A stretch of DNA of 13,663 bases from Candidatus Acetothermia bacterium (GCA_028275195.1 JAPWVC010000023.1:1-13663), one strand, 5' to 3'; numbered from the stretch's first letter, positions 1-8,464 are shown. The notes: generated by a model not told the origin, from the sequence alone. Translations and numbers: made by a program.

Positions 1-28
1 CCCTTCCTCATGCCAAAGAGGAGTTTAC

Positions 29-47
29 CCCCGCTGTTTGCGCGGGG
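29..47. repeat. GC-rich hairpin upstream of the NTPase gene
   Basis: CCCCGC at 29-34 pairs perfectly with GCGGGG at 42-47 across a 7-nt loop. No run of T follows on either strand, so it is not a textbook intrinsic terminator. It could end transcription of a gene left of the window or sit in the leader of the gene that starts at 75. The rest of 1-74 shows no gene or clear promoter. Confidence 0.4.
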
Positions 48-74
48 CAATCAGTGCCCTTAAGCTAGGCTGAT

Positions 75-602
75 ATGAGCTTGCTCAAGGTCCATGTCGG
101 CACGCAGAACCCGGTGAAGGTCGAGGCCGTCCGGGCGGTCTTCGCGCGGGCCCTCGGGCCGGTGGAGGTCCAGGCCGTGGCGGTCGATCCCGGGGTCCCC
201 AAGGAGCCCTTCGGGGAGGAGATCGCCCTCGGGGCGGTCCGCCGGGCGAGAGAGGCCCTGAAGGGGGCCGACTTCGGGGTGGGGATCGAGGCCGGGCTGG
301 TCTGGCATAGCGCGTTGCAAGTCTACTTCGATGTCCAATTCTGCGCGATCCTCGACCGTGAGGGGCGGCTCACGGTCGGCCACGGCTCGGGGTTCGTCTA
401 CCCCCCGAAGGTGATCGAAGAGGTCAAGCAGGGCCGGGCCGTGGGGGAGGTGATGAGCGAGCTGACCGGCATCCCGAACATCGGGAGGAAAGAGGGCTCG
501 GTCGGCTACCTCTCCAAGGGGCTCCTCACCCGGACGGAGCTGACGGAGCAGGCGGTCCTGGCCGCCTTGATCCCCCGGATCAGGCCGGAGCTCTATATTT
601 AA
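75..602 (+). CDS. yjjX: Inosine/xanthosine triphosphatase (YjjX/DUF84 family NTPase)
   Basis: This 175-residue protein has the usual length and signatures of the YjjX/DUF84 non-canonical purine NTP phosphatases. These cytosolic enzymes hydrolyse ITP and XTP (family knowledge) and so clean damaged nucleotides from the pool. Visible motifs are the N-terminal VGTQNPVKVEAV nucleotide-binding segment (residues 8-19), VPKEPFGEE (about 41-49) followed by GAVRRAREAL, the acidic VGIEAG segment (about 68-73), and the C-terminal SVGYLSKGLLTR...QAVLAAL block typical of the family. The ATG at 75 gives a complete N-terminus that begins just before the first beta strand, but no strong Shine-Dalgarno precedes it. 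It is convergent with the hydrogenase cluster and overlaps the last gene of that cluster by 4 nt (599-602). It has no obvious functional link to the cluster. Substrate preference cannot be read from sequence. Confidence 0.88.
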   Translation: MSLLKVHVGTQNPVKVEAVRAVFARALGPVEVQAVAVDPGVPKEPFGEEIALGAVRRAREALKGADFGVGIEAGLVWHSALQVYFDVQFCAILDREGRLTVGHGSGFVYPPKVIEEVKQGRAVGEVMSELTGIPNIGRKEGSVGYLSKGLLTRTELTEQAVLAALIPRIRPELYI

Positions 603-1123
603 GCCTGCTCAGCGGTCGCCGCCACCGAGCTTAAGCGCTCCACCTCTCCTCGGACTTCGGCGAGAAGCTTCGGGAGGGCCTCCGCGACCTTCTCCGTCAG
701 CCCCTCGCCGAGGGAGAGCTCCCCGGCCTCCACAGCGTAGATCTTCAGCCTCTTTGGGAGGTCCAGGCCCAGGCTCCAGGCCAGGACCAGCGCCTCCGGC
801 AGGCCGGCATAGTGCAGCGAGGCTGAGGGCTCGAGCCGGCCCAGCCCGAGCTCAGCCGGGTCAAGCTCGAGCTCATAGATCTCCCCTGGGCTCCCTTCCC
901 CCGTCTTGATCGCATCGATGATGAAGGCCTGATCATAGCCCATGAGGAGGTCCAAGATGGCCGGGCCGGAGAGGGGGCTTTCCAAGACCTCGACCTCGAG
1001 CTTAAGGTCGGTTGAGGCTCCCTTCTCGAGCTCGAGTTCGGCCTTCAGTGCCCGAGCGGCCTGTAGCCCGACCCCGTCGTCCCTGAAGAGGTCATTCCCC
1101 AGCCCGAGGACCAGCACCTTCAT
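599..1123 (-). CDS. [NiFe]-hydrogenase maturation endopeptidase (HybD/HycI family)
   Basis: The 174-residue protein matches the M52 hydrogenase maturation proteases, which remove the C-terminal tail of the large subunit after nickel insertion. The N-terminus shows the family signature GLGNDLFRDDGVG (residues 7-19). D16, D70 (in IIDAIKTG) and H104 (in SLHYAGLPE) sit where the family's three Ni-sensing ligands (Glu/Asp, Asp, His) are expected. It is the last gene of the hdr-mvh cluster, 31 nt downstream of mvhA, and has a GGGAGAG ribosome binding site just upstream of its ATG. Its only evident partner is that adjacent large subunit, whose 27-residue tail beyond the last nickel-ligand motif is the expected substrate. 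The C-terminal 15 residues or so are low-complexity and lie at the convergent overlap with the NTPase gene. Confidence 0.9.
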   Translation of the reverse strand: MKVLVLGLGNDLFRDDGVGLQAARALKAELELEKGASTDLKLEVEVLESPLSGPAILDLLMGYDQAFIIDAIKTGEGSPGEIYELELDPAELGLGRLEPSASLHYAGLPEALVLAWSLGLDLPKRLKIYAVEAGELSLGEGLTEKVAEALPKLLAEVRGEVERLSSVAATAEQA

Positions 1124-1154
1124 TTCTCTCCCGCTCAGGGAAATTCCTGGCCGA

Positions 1155-2624
1155 TCAAAAGCCCCGCGCTAGCCTCCGGACCAGCTCACCCTTATGGTCC
1201 AGGACCTCCACCACTATTGGCATCTGGCCGGGTATGGCATGGCTAGCGCAGGCATGGCAGGGATCATAGGCCCGGAAGGCCATCTCGATCATGTTGAGGA
1301 GCCCGTCATCGACCTTCCCCTGCTTGATCAAGCTCTTGGCGGCCTTGTCGATCGAGAGGACCATCCTGGCCGAGTTGTTCTGGGTGGCGACGATGAGGTT
1401 GGCCCGCTTGATCAGCCCCCGCTCATCGGTCTCATAGTGGTGGATCAAGACCCCTCGGGGGGCTTCCACTACCCCTATTCCCACCGTCGGGGTCGCCTCA
1501 GGGAGGACGCGGACATGGGGGTCGGTGAGCTCGGGGTCCCTAGCCAGCTCGAGGACCCTCTCGGCCGCGTAGACCATCTCGATCACCCTGGCCCAGTGGT
1601 TGGCCAGGGTATGGTGGACTGGCCTGCCGCCCAGGGTATCATACATCCGCTCGTAGGCCTCTTGGGCCTTGGGAGTCCCCATCCCCGCTGAGGCGTTCAG
1701 CCTGGCCAGTGGGGCGACGCTGAAGATCCCGCTCTCCTCCCCGTCGAGGAAGCCCTTCCAGCCGACGGCCTTCAAGTAGGGGTATTTGACATAACTCCAG
1801 GGCTCGACATGCTCGGAGATGTGATCCAAATAGTCCTGGGCCCTGAACTTGAGCAGTTCCCTCCCCTTCGGGTCCACCACCCTCAAGCGGCCGTCGTAGA
1901 AGTTGACCCGATCATTCTCGTCCACCAGGCCCATATAATAAGTCCGATGGGTATAGGCCTCGGAGGTGATGAGCTCCAGATACTCCCGATTCTTGAGGAC
2001 CACCTCCTCGAAGGTCTTGAGGGCGAACAGTGCGAAGTCTACGGCCCTCTCCGCCACGGCCTGGCACTCCTTCCGGTTCGCCTCGGTCAGGGCCTTGGAG
2101 ACCCCACCGGGGAGGCCCATCACCGGGTTGATCGTCCGGCCGCCGATCAGGGCCTCGAGCCCGCGGAGCTCCTTCCTCATCAGGATGACCCGCTTCCCCG
2201 CCTCCAGCCCGACCTTCCCCAAGACCCCCAGGATGTTCCTCTCCGCTTTGGGGGCCTTCGGCCCGACCAGGAAGTCCGGCCCGCCTAGGTAAAAGAAGTG
2301 GAGGGCATGGTCCTCCAGCATGAAGACATTGTAGGCCATCTCCCGGATCTTCTTCGCCGCGGGAGGTGGCTCGACCTTGTATAGGTCATCGAGGGCCTTC
2401 GTCGCGGCCATGTGGTGAGCCCAGGGGCAGACCCCGCAGATTCTGGAGGTGATCTGGGGCATGTCCTCGGCTTGCCGCCCTTCGGCGAACTTCTCGAACC
2501 CCCGGAGCTCCGGGACCTGGAAGTAGGCCCGCTGGACTTCCCCGGCCTCGTCCAGGAAGATGACGATCTTCCCGTGCCCCTCCAGCCTCGTAATCGGGTC
2601 GATTATGATCTTCTTCATGTTCAT
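1155..2624 (-). CDS. mvhA: [NiFe]-hydrogenase large subunit, MvhA type (group 3)
   Basis: This is the catalytic large subunit, which binds the NiFe(CN)2CO centre and splits or forms H2. Both nickel-ligand motifs are intact: the N-terminal RICGVCPWAH (C63, C66) and the C-terminal DPCHACASH (C456, C459, H462). The conserved RLEGHG glutamate (E15) is present. The 489-residue length fits MvhA/FrhA-type cytoplasmic subunits. A 27-residue tail follows H462 and is the expected substrate of the maturation protease encoded next. The ATG at 2624 forms an ATGA overlap with the mvhG stop, a sign of translational coupling, and an AGAGGGG element precedes it; the in-frame ATG two codons later is an alternative start. 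No twin-arginine signal or membrane segment is seen in the cluster, so the enzyme should be cytosolic. The hdrABC neighbourhood and MvhD partner argue for an Mvh rather than an F420-reducing hydrogenase. Confidence 0.94.
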   Translation of the reverse strand: MNMKKIIIDPITRLEGHGKIVIFLDEAGEVQRAYFQVPELRGFEKFAEGRQAEDMPQITSRICGVCPWAHHMAATKALDDLYKVEPPPAAKKIREMAYNVFMLEDHALHFFYLGGPDFLVGPKAPKAERNILGVLGKVGLEAGKRVILMRKELRGLEALIGGRTINPVMGLPGGVSKALTEANRKECQAVAERAVDFALFALKTFEEVVLKNREYLELITSEAYTHRTYYMGLVDENDRVNFYDGRLRVVDPKGRELLKFRAQDYLDHISEHVEPWSYVKYPYLKAVGWKGFLDGEESGIFSVAPLARLNASAGMGTPKAQEAYERMYDTLGGRPVHHTLANHWARVIEMVYAAERVLELARDPELTDPHVRVLPEATPTVGIGVVEAPRGVLIHHYETDERGLIKRANLIVATQNNSARMVLSIDKAAKSLIKQGKVDDGLLNMIEMAFRAYDPCHACASHAIPGQMPIVVEVLDHKGELVRRLARGF

Positions 2625-3613
2625 GGCCGGTCCCCTCTTCTGATGCGCCGCCCCAGGAACGACCTCGGGAGGCTATAGCGATAGAAGGTCCCGACCGGGT
2701 CCGCCACCTTCTCCAGGGCCCGCTCGATCTCCCCCTCATCGTTCGAGTTCAGGATCGAGGCGATCTCGGAGAGGGCCTTCCCGCCGTAGTCCCGGACACG
2801 GTCCAGAGGGCCGAAGCAGCCGGTGCAGGGCATATTAGCGCTGATGCAGAGGGCCCCGCACCCCTCCCTGGTGGCCGGCCCGAGGCAGATGAGCCCCTGG
2901 GCCAGGAGGCACTTATTCGGCTCGGGGATGACCTCATGGACCCGCTTGAAGCCCTCGAGGAGGAGCTTATCTGGCTTGGTCTCATTGAGGGGGCACTCAT
3001 GGCAGAGGGCCCGCGTCCCCGCTCCGAGGACCGTCCCCTTCGGCGGGAGCTCGCCCTCGCCAAAGAGGGCCTCGATCGCCGCCCGGGTCACCTTAGGTGT
3101 CGGCGGGCAGCCGGGGACATAGTAATCGACCTCGACTACCTGATCGAGGGCCTTGACCGTATCCCAAAAGGCGGGGAGCTCGAGCTCCCCCTCCTCAGCG
3201 GGGAACCGCTCTTGGGGGAAGACCCCCTCAGGGTTGGCCACCGAGGGGGCATCCCTGTAGACATACTGGAAGATCGACCCCCGATCATGGAGGTTCGCCA
3301 GCCCCGGGACCCCTCCAAGGTGGGCGCAGCTCCCGTAAGCTATGACTAGTTGGGCCTTCCTCCGCAGGAGATGGGCCATCTCCTCGTGCTCGGAGAGCCT
3401 GATCGCGCCGTTGATGAACGCGGCGGCGAGGGAGCCGTCAGGTAGCCGTTCCACATCCTCGCGCTTAAAGTCCAGTGCTACGGGCCAGAAGGCGAGCTCG
3501 ACGGCCTCCACGACCTTCAGGAGGTCCTCCGCGAGGTCTACCACCGCCTCCTCGCAGCCGCCGCAGGAGGCGCACCAGTAGAAGGCGACCTTCGGCTTAG
3601 CCTCAGCCATCAT
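2621..3613 (-). CDS. mvhG: [NiFe]-hydrogenase small subunit, MvhG type
   Basis: This is the small subunit that wires the NiFe site to MvhD through three iron-sulfur clusters. The proximal cluster ligands are visible as CASCGGC (C14, C17, C20), GSCAHLGG (C96) and PGCPPTP (C169). Further cysteines at 204, 207, 235, 243, 252, 256, 263 and 266 supply the medial and distal clusters. The segment CGALCISANMPCTGCFGP is typical of Mvh/Frh-type subunits. At 330 residues it is of normal length. No twin-arginine signal peptide is present, consistent with a cytoplasmic complex. The ATG at 3613 lies 6 nt after the mvhD stop; a second ATG follows immediately and is equally possible. The 3' end overlaps mvhA by 4 nt. 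Confidence 0.93.
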   Translation of the reverse strand: MMAEAKPKVAFYWCASCGGCEEAVVDLAEDLLKVVEAVELAFWPVALDFKREDVERLPDGSLAAAFINGAIRLSEHEEMAHLLRRKAQLVIAYGSCAHLGGVPGLANLHDRGSIFQYVYRDAPSVANPEGVFPQERFPAEEGELELPAFWDTVKALDQVVEVDYYVPGCPPTPKVTRAAIEALFGEGELPPKGTVLGAGTRALCHECPLNETKPDKLLLEGFKRVHEVIPEPNKCLLAQGLICLGPATREGCGALCISANMPCTGCFGPLDRVRDYGGKALSEIASILNSNDEGEIERALEKVADPVGTFYRYSLPRSFLGRRIRRGDRP

Positions 3614-3619
3614 GGCCGA

Positions 3620-4132
3620 TCACCGAGCCTCTCGCGGCTGGCCAGCTAGGACGGCCTGCTTCTCGACCGGCTCGGCCTCGCTGGGCCTGAATGGGCCGAG
3701 CCGCCTGATCTCCTCGGTCATCTCGTCGATCACCCGCTTGACCTTATCCCCCTCCGAGGCGGCGATCCACTCCAGCCGGAGGCGGCCCTCCTCAACCCCC
3801 AACTGGGCCAGTAGCCTCTTGAGGAGCTTGTAGCGCCTCAGGGCCTTGTAGTTCCCCTCCTGGTAGTGGCAGTCCCCGGGATGGCAACCCCCGATGAGGA
3901 CCCCATCGGCCCCCTCATGGAAGGCCTTGAGCACGAATTGGGGGTCGATCCGCCCGGAGCACATCACCCTGATGATCCGGACATTCGGGGCGTAGTGCAT
4001 TCTCGAGGTCCCGGCCAGATCGGCAGCGGTGTAAGTGCACCAATTGCAGAAGAAGGCCACGATCTTCGGCTCGAAGGCGGACCCCGAAGGGATGGATCGA
4101 GAGGAACGATCCTCAAAGGGCTCCTTGGGCAT
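3620..4132 (-). CDS. mvhD: MvhD: [2Fe-2S] electron-transfer subunit linking hydrogenase to HdrA
   Basis: MvhD hands electrons from the hydrogenase small subunit to HdrA. The family core is clear: FFCNWCTYTAADLAG (C29, C32), VMCSGRID (C58) and GGCHPGDCHY (C83, C88), with five cysteines in the usual arrangement for the [2Fe-2S] cluster. I chose the ATG at 4132 (170 residues) because a GAGGGGG ribosome binding site lies about 8 nt upstream. The open frame extends further, to an ATG at 4249, but that part overlaps the conserved end of hdrA and encodes a low-complexity Arg/Ser-rich stretch unlike MvhD. With this start the gene overlaps the end of hdrA by 20 nt. About 20 residues precede the conserved core, longer than in compact MvhD proteins, so an internal start cannot be excluded. 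The C-terminal tail (about 150-170) is charged and likely flexible. Confidence 0.9.
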   Translation of the reverse strand: MPKEPFEDRSSRSIPSGSAFEPKIVAFFCNWCTYTAADLAGTSRMHYAPNVRIIRVMCSGRIDPQFVLKAFHEGADGVLIGGCHPGDCHYQEGNYKALRRYKLLKRLLAQLGVEEGRLRLEWIAASEGDKVKRVIDEMTEEIRRLGPFRPSEAEPVEKQAVLAGQPREAR

Positions 4133-7100
4133 CGACCAACACCCCCTCGATCTCGGTATAGATCTGCTGATCAGTAAAGAGGTTCTGCTGAGCCGCCCCG
4201 CTGGGACAGGCGGCCACGCAGGTCCCACAGCCCTTGCAGAGGGCCTCATTGATCACGGAGACCCCCTTCTCTCGGTCGAAGCTGATGGCGGAGAAGGGGC
4301 AAAGCGCGATGCAGGTCTTGCACCCCGAGCAAAGGGCCTCATCGATGTAGGCGGTATTCGGCTCCAGCTCCACAAAGCCACGGTCGATGAGCGCCAGGGC
4401 CTCCGCGGCCGCGGCCCCGGCCTGGGAGATAGCATCAGGGATATCTTTAGGCCCCTGGCAGGCCCCGGCGAGGAAGATCCCGTCAGTGAAGGTCGAGACC
4501 GGTGCGAGCTTGGGGTGGCGCTCGAGGAACCAGCCCTCCCGGCTACAACTGATGTTGAAGAGCCTCCTGATCTCCTCGGCGTCCGGCTGGGGCTCGAGCC
4601 CCGTGGCCAGGATCACCATGTCCACAGGGATCCGCCTCACCACCCCGGCGAGGGTGTCCTCGACGGTCAGGATGAGCTTCCCCTCCTCCTCGGGCGTGAG
4701 GGCCACATCGCTCACCTCGCCCACATTCCCGCGGATGAGATGGACCCCCTCACCCAGGACCCGGCTGTAGAACTCCTCATAGCCCTTCCCGAAGGCCCGC
4801 AGGTCGATGTAGAAGTTATAGACCTCGGCATTCGTTCGCTCCTTCACTAGATGAGCGAACTTAAGGGAATACATGCAGCAGACACGGGAGCAGTAGGGGT
4901 GGAACCGCTTGTCCCGCGAGCCGACGCAGTGGATGATCCCGACGCTCTTGGGCTCCCGGCCGTCCTTCAGGAGGACCTTCCCCCCGGTCGGGCCGGCGGA
5001 GTTGACCATCCGTTCGAACTCCAGGGCGGTCAGGACATTGGGATACCGGCCATAGCCGAGGTGGGGGATCTTCCGCGGATCGAAGGCCTTAAAGCCCGTG
5101 GCTAGAATAATGCTCCCCACCTCGACCTCGAGCTCTTGGTCCTTCATCTGGTAGTCGATGGCCTTCGGCTCGCAGACGGTCGCGCAGAGGCGGCAATCGC
5201 AGCAGATGGCGCAATCGAGGCAACGAGCGGCCTCCTCCTTTGCCAGCTCCTCCGTGTAGCCGGTATGGACCTCCTCGAAGCCCCGGCGACGCGCGGGCTC
5301 GAGCGAGGGGAGCGGGACCCGCGGCTTGCGGGGAACTCCCTCAATATCCACCTTGATCTTGCTCTCGAAGGGGCCCTCCAGCTCCCGGCCCTCATACATA
5401 TCCAGGCCGCTCAAGTATCTATCGATCGAGATCGCAGCCTTCCTCCCCGCGGCCATGGCGGTCACCACCACATCCGGGCCGGTGACGCAGTCCCCGCCGG
5501 CGAAGACCCCGGGGAGGTTGGTCTGCAAGGTGACCGGATCGACGGTGAGCGTCCCTTGAGAAGTCGTCTCCAGGCCGAGCCCGCGCAGGCGCGCCTCCCC
5601 CAAGCTTGCCAGGTCCGGGATCTGCCCGATGGTGACGATGACGGAGTCACAGGGGAGGACGAACTCCGAGCCGGGGATCGGGATCGGCCTCCTCCTCCCG
5701 GACTCATCCGGCTCGCCCAGCTCCATCCTGAGGCACTCGACCCTCTCGACGCGGCCATCCCCGAGGAACCGCTTCGGCGCGGCGAGGAACTCGAGCTTGA
5801 CCCCCTCCCGCTCGGCCTCCTCGACCTCCTCCGGAGAGGCGGGCATCTCCGCCTTAGTCCGGCGGTAGACTATCCTGACTTCTTCAGCCCCGAGCCTCAA
5901 GGCCGTCCGGGCCGCATCGATCGCGGAGTTCCCCCCGCCGATCACCAGGACCCTCCTCCCGAGCTCGACCTTCCCGCCCAAGCTCACCGCCCGCAGGAAC
6001 TCGACCCCGCCGAAGACCCCAGGAAGGTCTTCCCCTGGGATGTTGAGCCTCCGCTCGAGGTGGGCCCCGATGGCGATGAAGACGGCCTTATACTGCTTCC
6101 GCAGGTCCTCTAGCGTCACCTCCCTGCCGATCGGGGTATTCAGCCTGAGCTCGACCCCTAAGGCCTCAATCTTCCCGATCTCCCTCTTTAGGACCTCCCG
6201 GGGGAGCCGGAAGGACGGGATCCCCACGGCCAGCATCCCACCGGCCACGGGGAGGGCCTCGAAGATCACGGGCTTATACCCCCTCTGGCGGAGCTCATAG
6301 GCGCACATCAGCCCCGCCGGGCCGCTCCCGACGATCGCGATCCGCTCATCTTTTTCCAGCTCAGGGGAGGGCCGAGGGAGCTCATACTCATCCCCCACGA
6401 AGTCCAGGACGAACCGCTTGAGCCCGGGGATATGCAAGGGCTCGTCGACCTTGCCCCTAGTGCAGGCCGCGGTGCAGGGATGGGTGCAGACCCGGCCGCA
6501 GACCGAGGGCAAGGGGTTGTCCCTAAGGATGACCTCCAGGGCCTCCTTGAACTTCCCCTCCCGCACGAGGGTGATGTAGCCCTGGGCGTTCTGGTGGATC
6601 GGGCAGGCGGCCTGGCAAGGAGGGGTCCCCAGCCTCGAGATCAGGAAGACATTCGGGACCGCCTGGGGGAAGGGGCGGAAGATGGCCTTCCTCTTGGCGA
6701 GCCCCTCATCGAACTCTGAGGGGTGCTCCACCGGGCAGACCTGGACGCACTCGCCGCAGCCGGTGCACTTCTCTTCATCGACATAGCGGGCCTTCTTCCG
6801 GACCTTGACCCTGAAGTTCCCCACAAAGCCCTCCACGGCCTCGACCTCGCTATAAGTGAGGAGCTCGATGTTCGGATGGGCCCGCACGGCGGTCATCTTG
6901 GGGGTGAGGATGCAGGCGGCGCAGTCCAAGGTGGGGAAGGTCTTATCGAATTTGGCCATATGGCCGCCGATGCTCGGCTCGCGCTCCACAAGGTAGACCC
7001 TCTTCCCGGAGTCGGCCAAGGTCAGCGCGGCATGGATCCCGGCGATCCCACCGCCCACGACTAGGACATTGGGGTTGACCGGGACGCGCTTCCTCTCCAA

Positions 7101-7556
7101 TGGCTCGTGGAGGGCCACTCGCCGGACCGCGGCGGCGACCAGGGCCTTGGCCTTGGCGGTAGCCATCCCGCCGTCCAGGGAGACCCAGGAGACATGCTCC
7201 CGGATGTTGGCCATCTGGAAGTAGAAGGGGTTCTCGCCCGCCTCCTCCAGGGCCCTCCTGAAGGTGAGCTCGTGCATCAGCGGCGAGCAGGAGGCCACCA
7301 CCACGCGGTTGAGCCCGAGCTCCCTCACATCTTGCTTGATGAGCTCCTGCCCCGGATCGGAGCACATGAACTTGTATTCCCGGGCCACCACAACCTTCGG
7401 GAGGGTCTTGGCGAATTCCACGACCTCGGGGACATCGACCATCTGGGCGATATTGGCCCCACAATGGCAGATGTAGACCCCGATCCGGGGCTCACTACTC
7501 CCGCTCCTGCTCTTGCTCCCATTGACAGTAGCCGCTTCCATCTCTGTGGGGTTCAT
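4113..7556 (-). CDS. hdrA: HdrA flavoprotein with inserted GltD/NfnB-like NAD(P)H oxidoreductase module
   Basis: HdrA is the flavin-bifurcating core of heterodisulfide reductase. Domain order: HdrA N-terminal domain (about 24-150, CHCG at 30-33); FAD-binding GGGIAG (168-173) with LDCAAC (C212, C215); ferredoxin motif CTGCGECVQVC (C264-C274); then from about 308 to 775 a full GltD/NfnB-like module. That module has an N-terminal cysteine region (C314, C318, C353, C357, C361, C365), FAD-binding VGSGPAGL (409-416), GIPSFRLP (445-452), NAD(P)H-binding GGGNSAIDAARTALRLG with VYRR (540-566), and the terminal FAD motif VFAGGDC (684-690). HdrA then resumes with a cysteine cluster (C779-C795), ILATGF, the HdrA-specific HC..GSRD and YCSRVCC (C877, C889, C893, C894), and two C-terminal ferredoxin motifs (C1076-C1086, C1107-C1117). 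At 1147 residues it is nearly twice the usual size of about 650. The frame is intact throughout, so this is a true fusion rather than an assembly join. ATGs at 7556 and 7541 are both possible starts. Confidence 0.93.
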   Translation of the reverse strand: MNPTEMEAATVNGSKSRSGSSEPRIGVYICHCGANIAQMVDVPEVVEFAKTLPKVVVAREYKFMCSDPGQELIKQDVRELGLNRVVVASCSPLMHELTFRRALEEAGENPFYFQMANIREHVSWVSLDGGMATAKAKALVAAAVRRVALHEPLERKRVPVNPNVLVVGGGIAGIHAALTLADSGKRVYLVEREPSIGGHMAKFDKTFPTLDCAACILTPKMTAVRAHPNIELLTYSEVEAVEGFVGNFRVKVRKKARYVDEEKCTGCGECVQVCPVEHPSEFDEGLAKRKAIFRPFPQAVPNVFLISRLGTPPCQAACPIHQNAQGYITLVREGKFKEALEVILRDNPLPSVCGRVCTHPCTAACTRGKVDEPLHIPGLKRFVLDFVGDEYELPRPSPELEKDERIAIVGSGPAGLMCAYELRQRGYKPVIFEALPVAGGMLAVGIPSFRLPREVLKREIGKIEALGVELRLNTPIGREVTLEDLRKQYKAVFIAIGAHLERRLNIPGEDLPGVFGGVEFLRAVSLGGKVELGRRVLVIGGGNSAIDAARTALRLGAEEVRIVYRRTKAEMPASPEEVEEAEREGVKLEFLAAPKRFLGDGRVERVECLRMELGEPDESGRRRPIPIPGSEFVLPCDSVIVTIGQIPDLASLGEARLRGLGLETTSQGTLTVDPVTLQTNLPGVFAGGDCVTGPDVVVTAMAAGRKAAISIDRYLSGLDMYEGRELEGPFESKIKVDIEGVPRKPRVPLPSLEPARRRGFEEVHTGYTEELAKEEAARCLDCAICCDCRLCATVCEPKAIDYQMKDQELEVEVGSIILATGFKAFDPRKIPHLGYGRYPNVLTALEFERMVNSAGPTGGKVLLKDGREPKSVGIIHCVGSRDKRFHPYCSRVCCMYSLKFAHLVKERTNAEVYNFYIDLRAFGKGYEEFYSRVLGEGVHLIRGNVGEVSDVALTPEEEGKLILTVEDTLAGVVRRIPVDMVILATGLEPQPDAEEIRRLFNISCSREGWFLERHPKLAPVSTFTDGIFLAGACQGPKDIPDAISQAGAAAAEALALIDRGFVELEPNTAYIDEALCSGCKTCIALCPFSAISFDREKGVSVINEALCKGCGTCVAACPSGAAQQNLFTDQQIYTEIEGVLVDAQGAL

Positions 7557-7576
7557 CTCACTAGCTTCGCCTCAGC

Positions 7577-8464
7577 TCAGCCCCCCGAGCCGATCCGGGC
7601 TAAGAGCGGTTCGGCCGAGACCACGGCTCGGGCGAAACCTAGCTCCCTCTCCGGGAGGCCCAGGGCTAGCCCCAGGACCTGCGTGAAGTAAAGGACCGGG
7701 ATGGGCGAGGCTAGGCCGGTCAGCTTGCTTTGATAGCAGTCGAGGTTGAACTGGCAGAGTGGGCAGACGGTGACGATGGCGTTCGCCCCGCACTTTTGGG
7801 CCTCGAGCAAGAGGGCGCGAACGAGCCCGAGGCCGGCCCACTCGGCCATCCCCGTGATCGAGGAGCCGCAACACTTGGTCTTCAGTGGATACTCCACGAC
7901 CTCGGCCCCGAGCGCGCGGAGGAGCTGGTCCAGCGATTCGGGATAGAAGGGATGGTCGAACTGGCTGTAGGGCCTGGTGGTCTGGCAGCCGTAGTAAGGG
8001 GCAGCCACAAGGCCCTGAAGGGGCCGCTTGACCCGCCGGCCGATCTCCTCCAGCCCGAGGTCGGTCAGAACCACCTCGAGGGGGTGCCTGACCCTGGCCC
8101 GGCCGTGATACTCCAGTCCGATCGCCCGAAGGGCCCGGTCCACCTCCGCCCGGAGCTCAGGATACCGCTCCATATAATCCTTGGCCTTGAGGAACGAGAG
8201 GTAGCAGGCGCTGCAGGGGGCGACGATGTCCTTCCCCGGGTGGGCCTTCTCCGCTAAAGCCAGGTTCCGGGCCGCGAGGGAGAGGGCCCCGACCTTATCG
8301 ATCCCGGAGTAGAGGCTCGAGCCGCAGCAGTTCCAGTCCTCCAGCTCGACCAGCTCGAGCCCTAGCTCCCGGAAGGCCCGGAGCAGCGACTCCTCATACT
8401 GCCGGGCCGTGCCCTTTGCGGCGCAGCCGGGATAATAAACATATTCTCTAACGCTCATGCTCAT
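7577..8464 (-). CDS. hdrB: HdrB: heterodisulfide reductase subunit B, CCG-domain protein
   Basis: HdrB carries the catalytic non-cubane [4Fe-4S] clusters that reduce the disulfide in methanogens. Both CCG domains are complete. The first has PGC (C14), NCCGSS (C46, C47) and PCSACY (C84, C87). The second has YYGC (C160), KCCGSS (C198, C199) and CPLCQFNLD (C234, C237). At 295 residues it is of normal length. It overlaps the end of hdrC by 17 nt, or by 11 nt if the second ATG (8458) is used; AAAGG/AAGG elements upstream do not decide between them. hdrA follows after 20 nt. As nothing here suggests coenzyme M or B, the physiological acceptor in this organism is unknown; it could be another disulfide or an intermediate carrier. 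Confidence 0.93.
   Translation of the reverse strand: MSMSVREYVYYPGCAAKGTARQYEESLLRAFRELGLELVELEDWNCCGSSLYSGIDKVGALSLAARNLALAEKAHPGKDIVAPCSACYLSFLKAKDYMERYPELRAEVDRALRAIGLEYHGRARVRHPLEVVLTDLGLEEIGRRVKRPLQGLVAAPYYGCQTTRPYSQFDHPFYPESLDQLLRALGAEVVEYPLKTKCCGSSITGMAEWAGLGLVRALLLEAQKCGANAIVTVCPLCQFNLDCYQSKLTGLASPIPVLYFTQVLGLALGLPERELGFARAVVSAEPLLARIGSGG

Noticed and set aside
29..47. Hairpin near the left edge as a rho-independent terminator of the minus-strand cluster
   Set aside because: It lies about 550 nt beyond the last minus-strand gene, inside the upstream region of another gene, and has no T tract on either strand.
4133..4249. Longer MvhD start at 4249 giving 209 residues
   Set aside because: The extra 39 residues are an Arg/Ser/Pro-rich translation of the out-of-frame hdrA 3' end; the ATG at 4132 has a good ribosome binding site and family-like length.
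4035..4850. Plus-strand open frame of 271 codons opposite mvhD and hdrA
   Set aside because: Low-complexity composition, no motif, and antisense to conserved cysteine motifs; shadow of the real genes.
5136..6113. Long plus-strand open frame of 325 codons opposite hdrA
   Set aside because: It is Asp/Arg/Pro/Leu-rich without any domain signature and lies entirely antisense to strongly conserved hdrA sequence; a typical GC-rich shadow frame.
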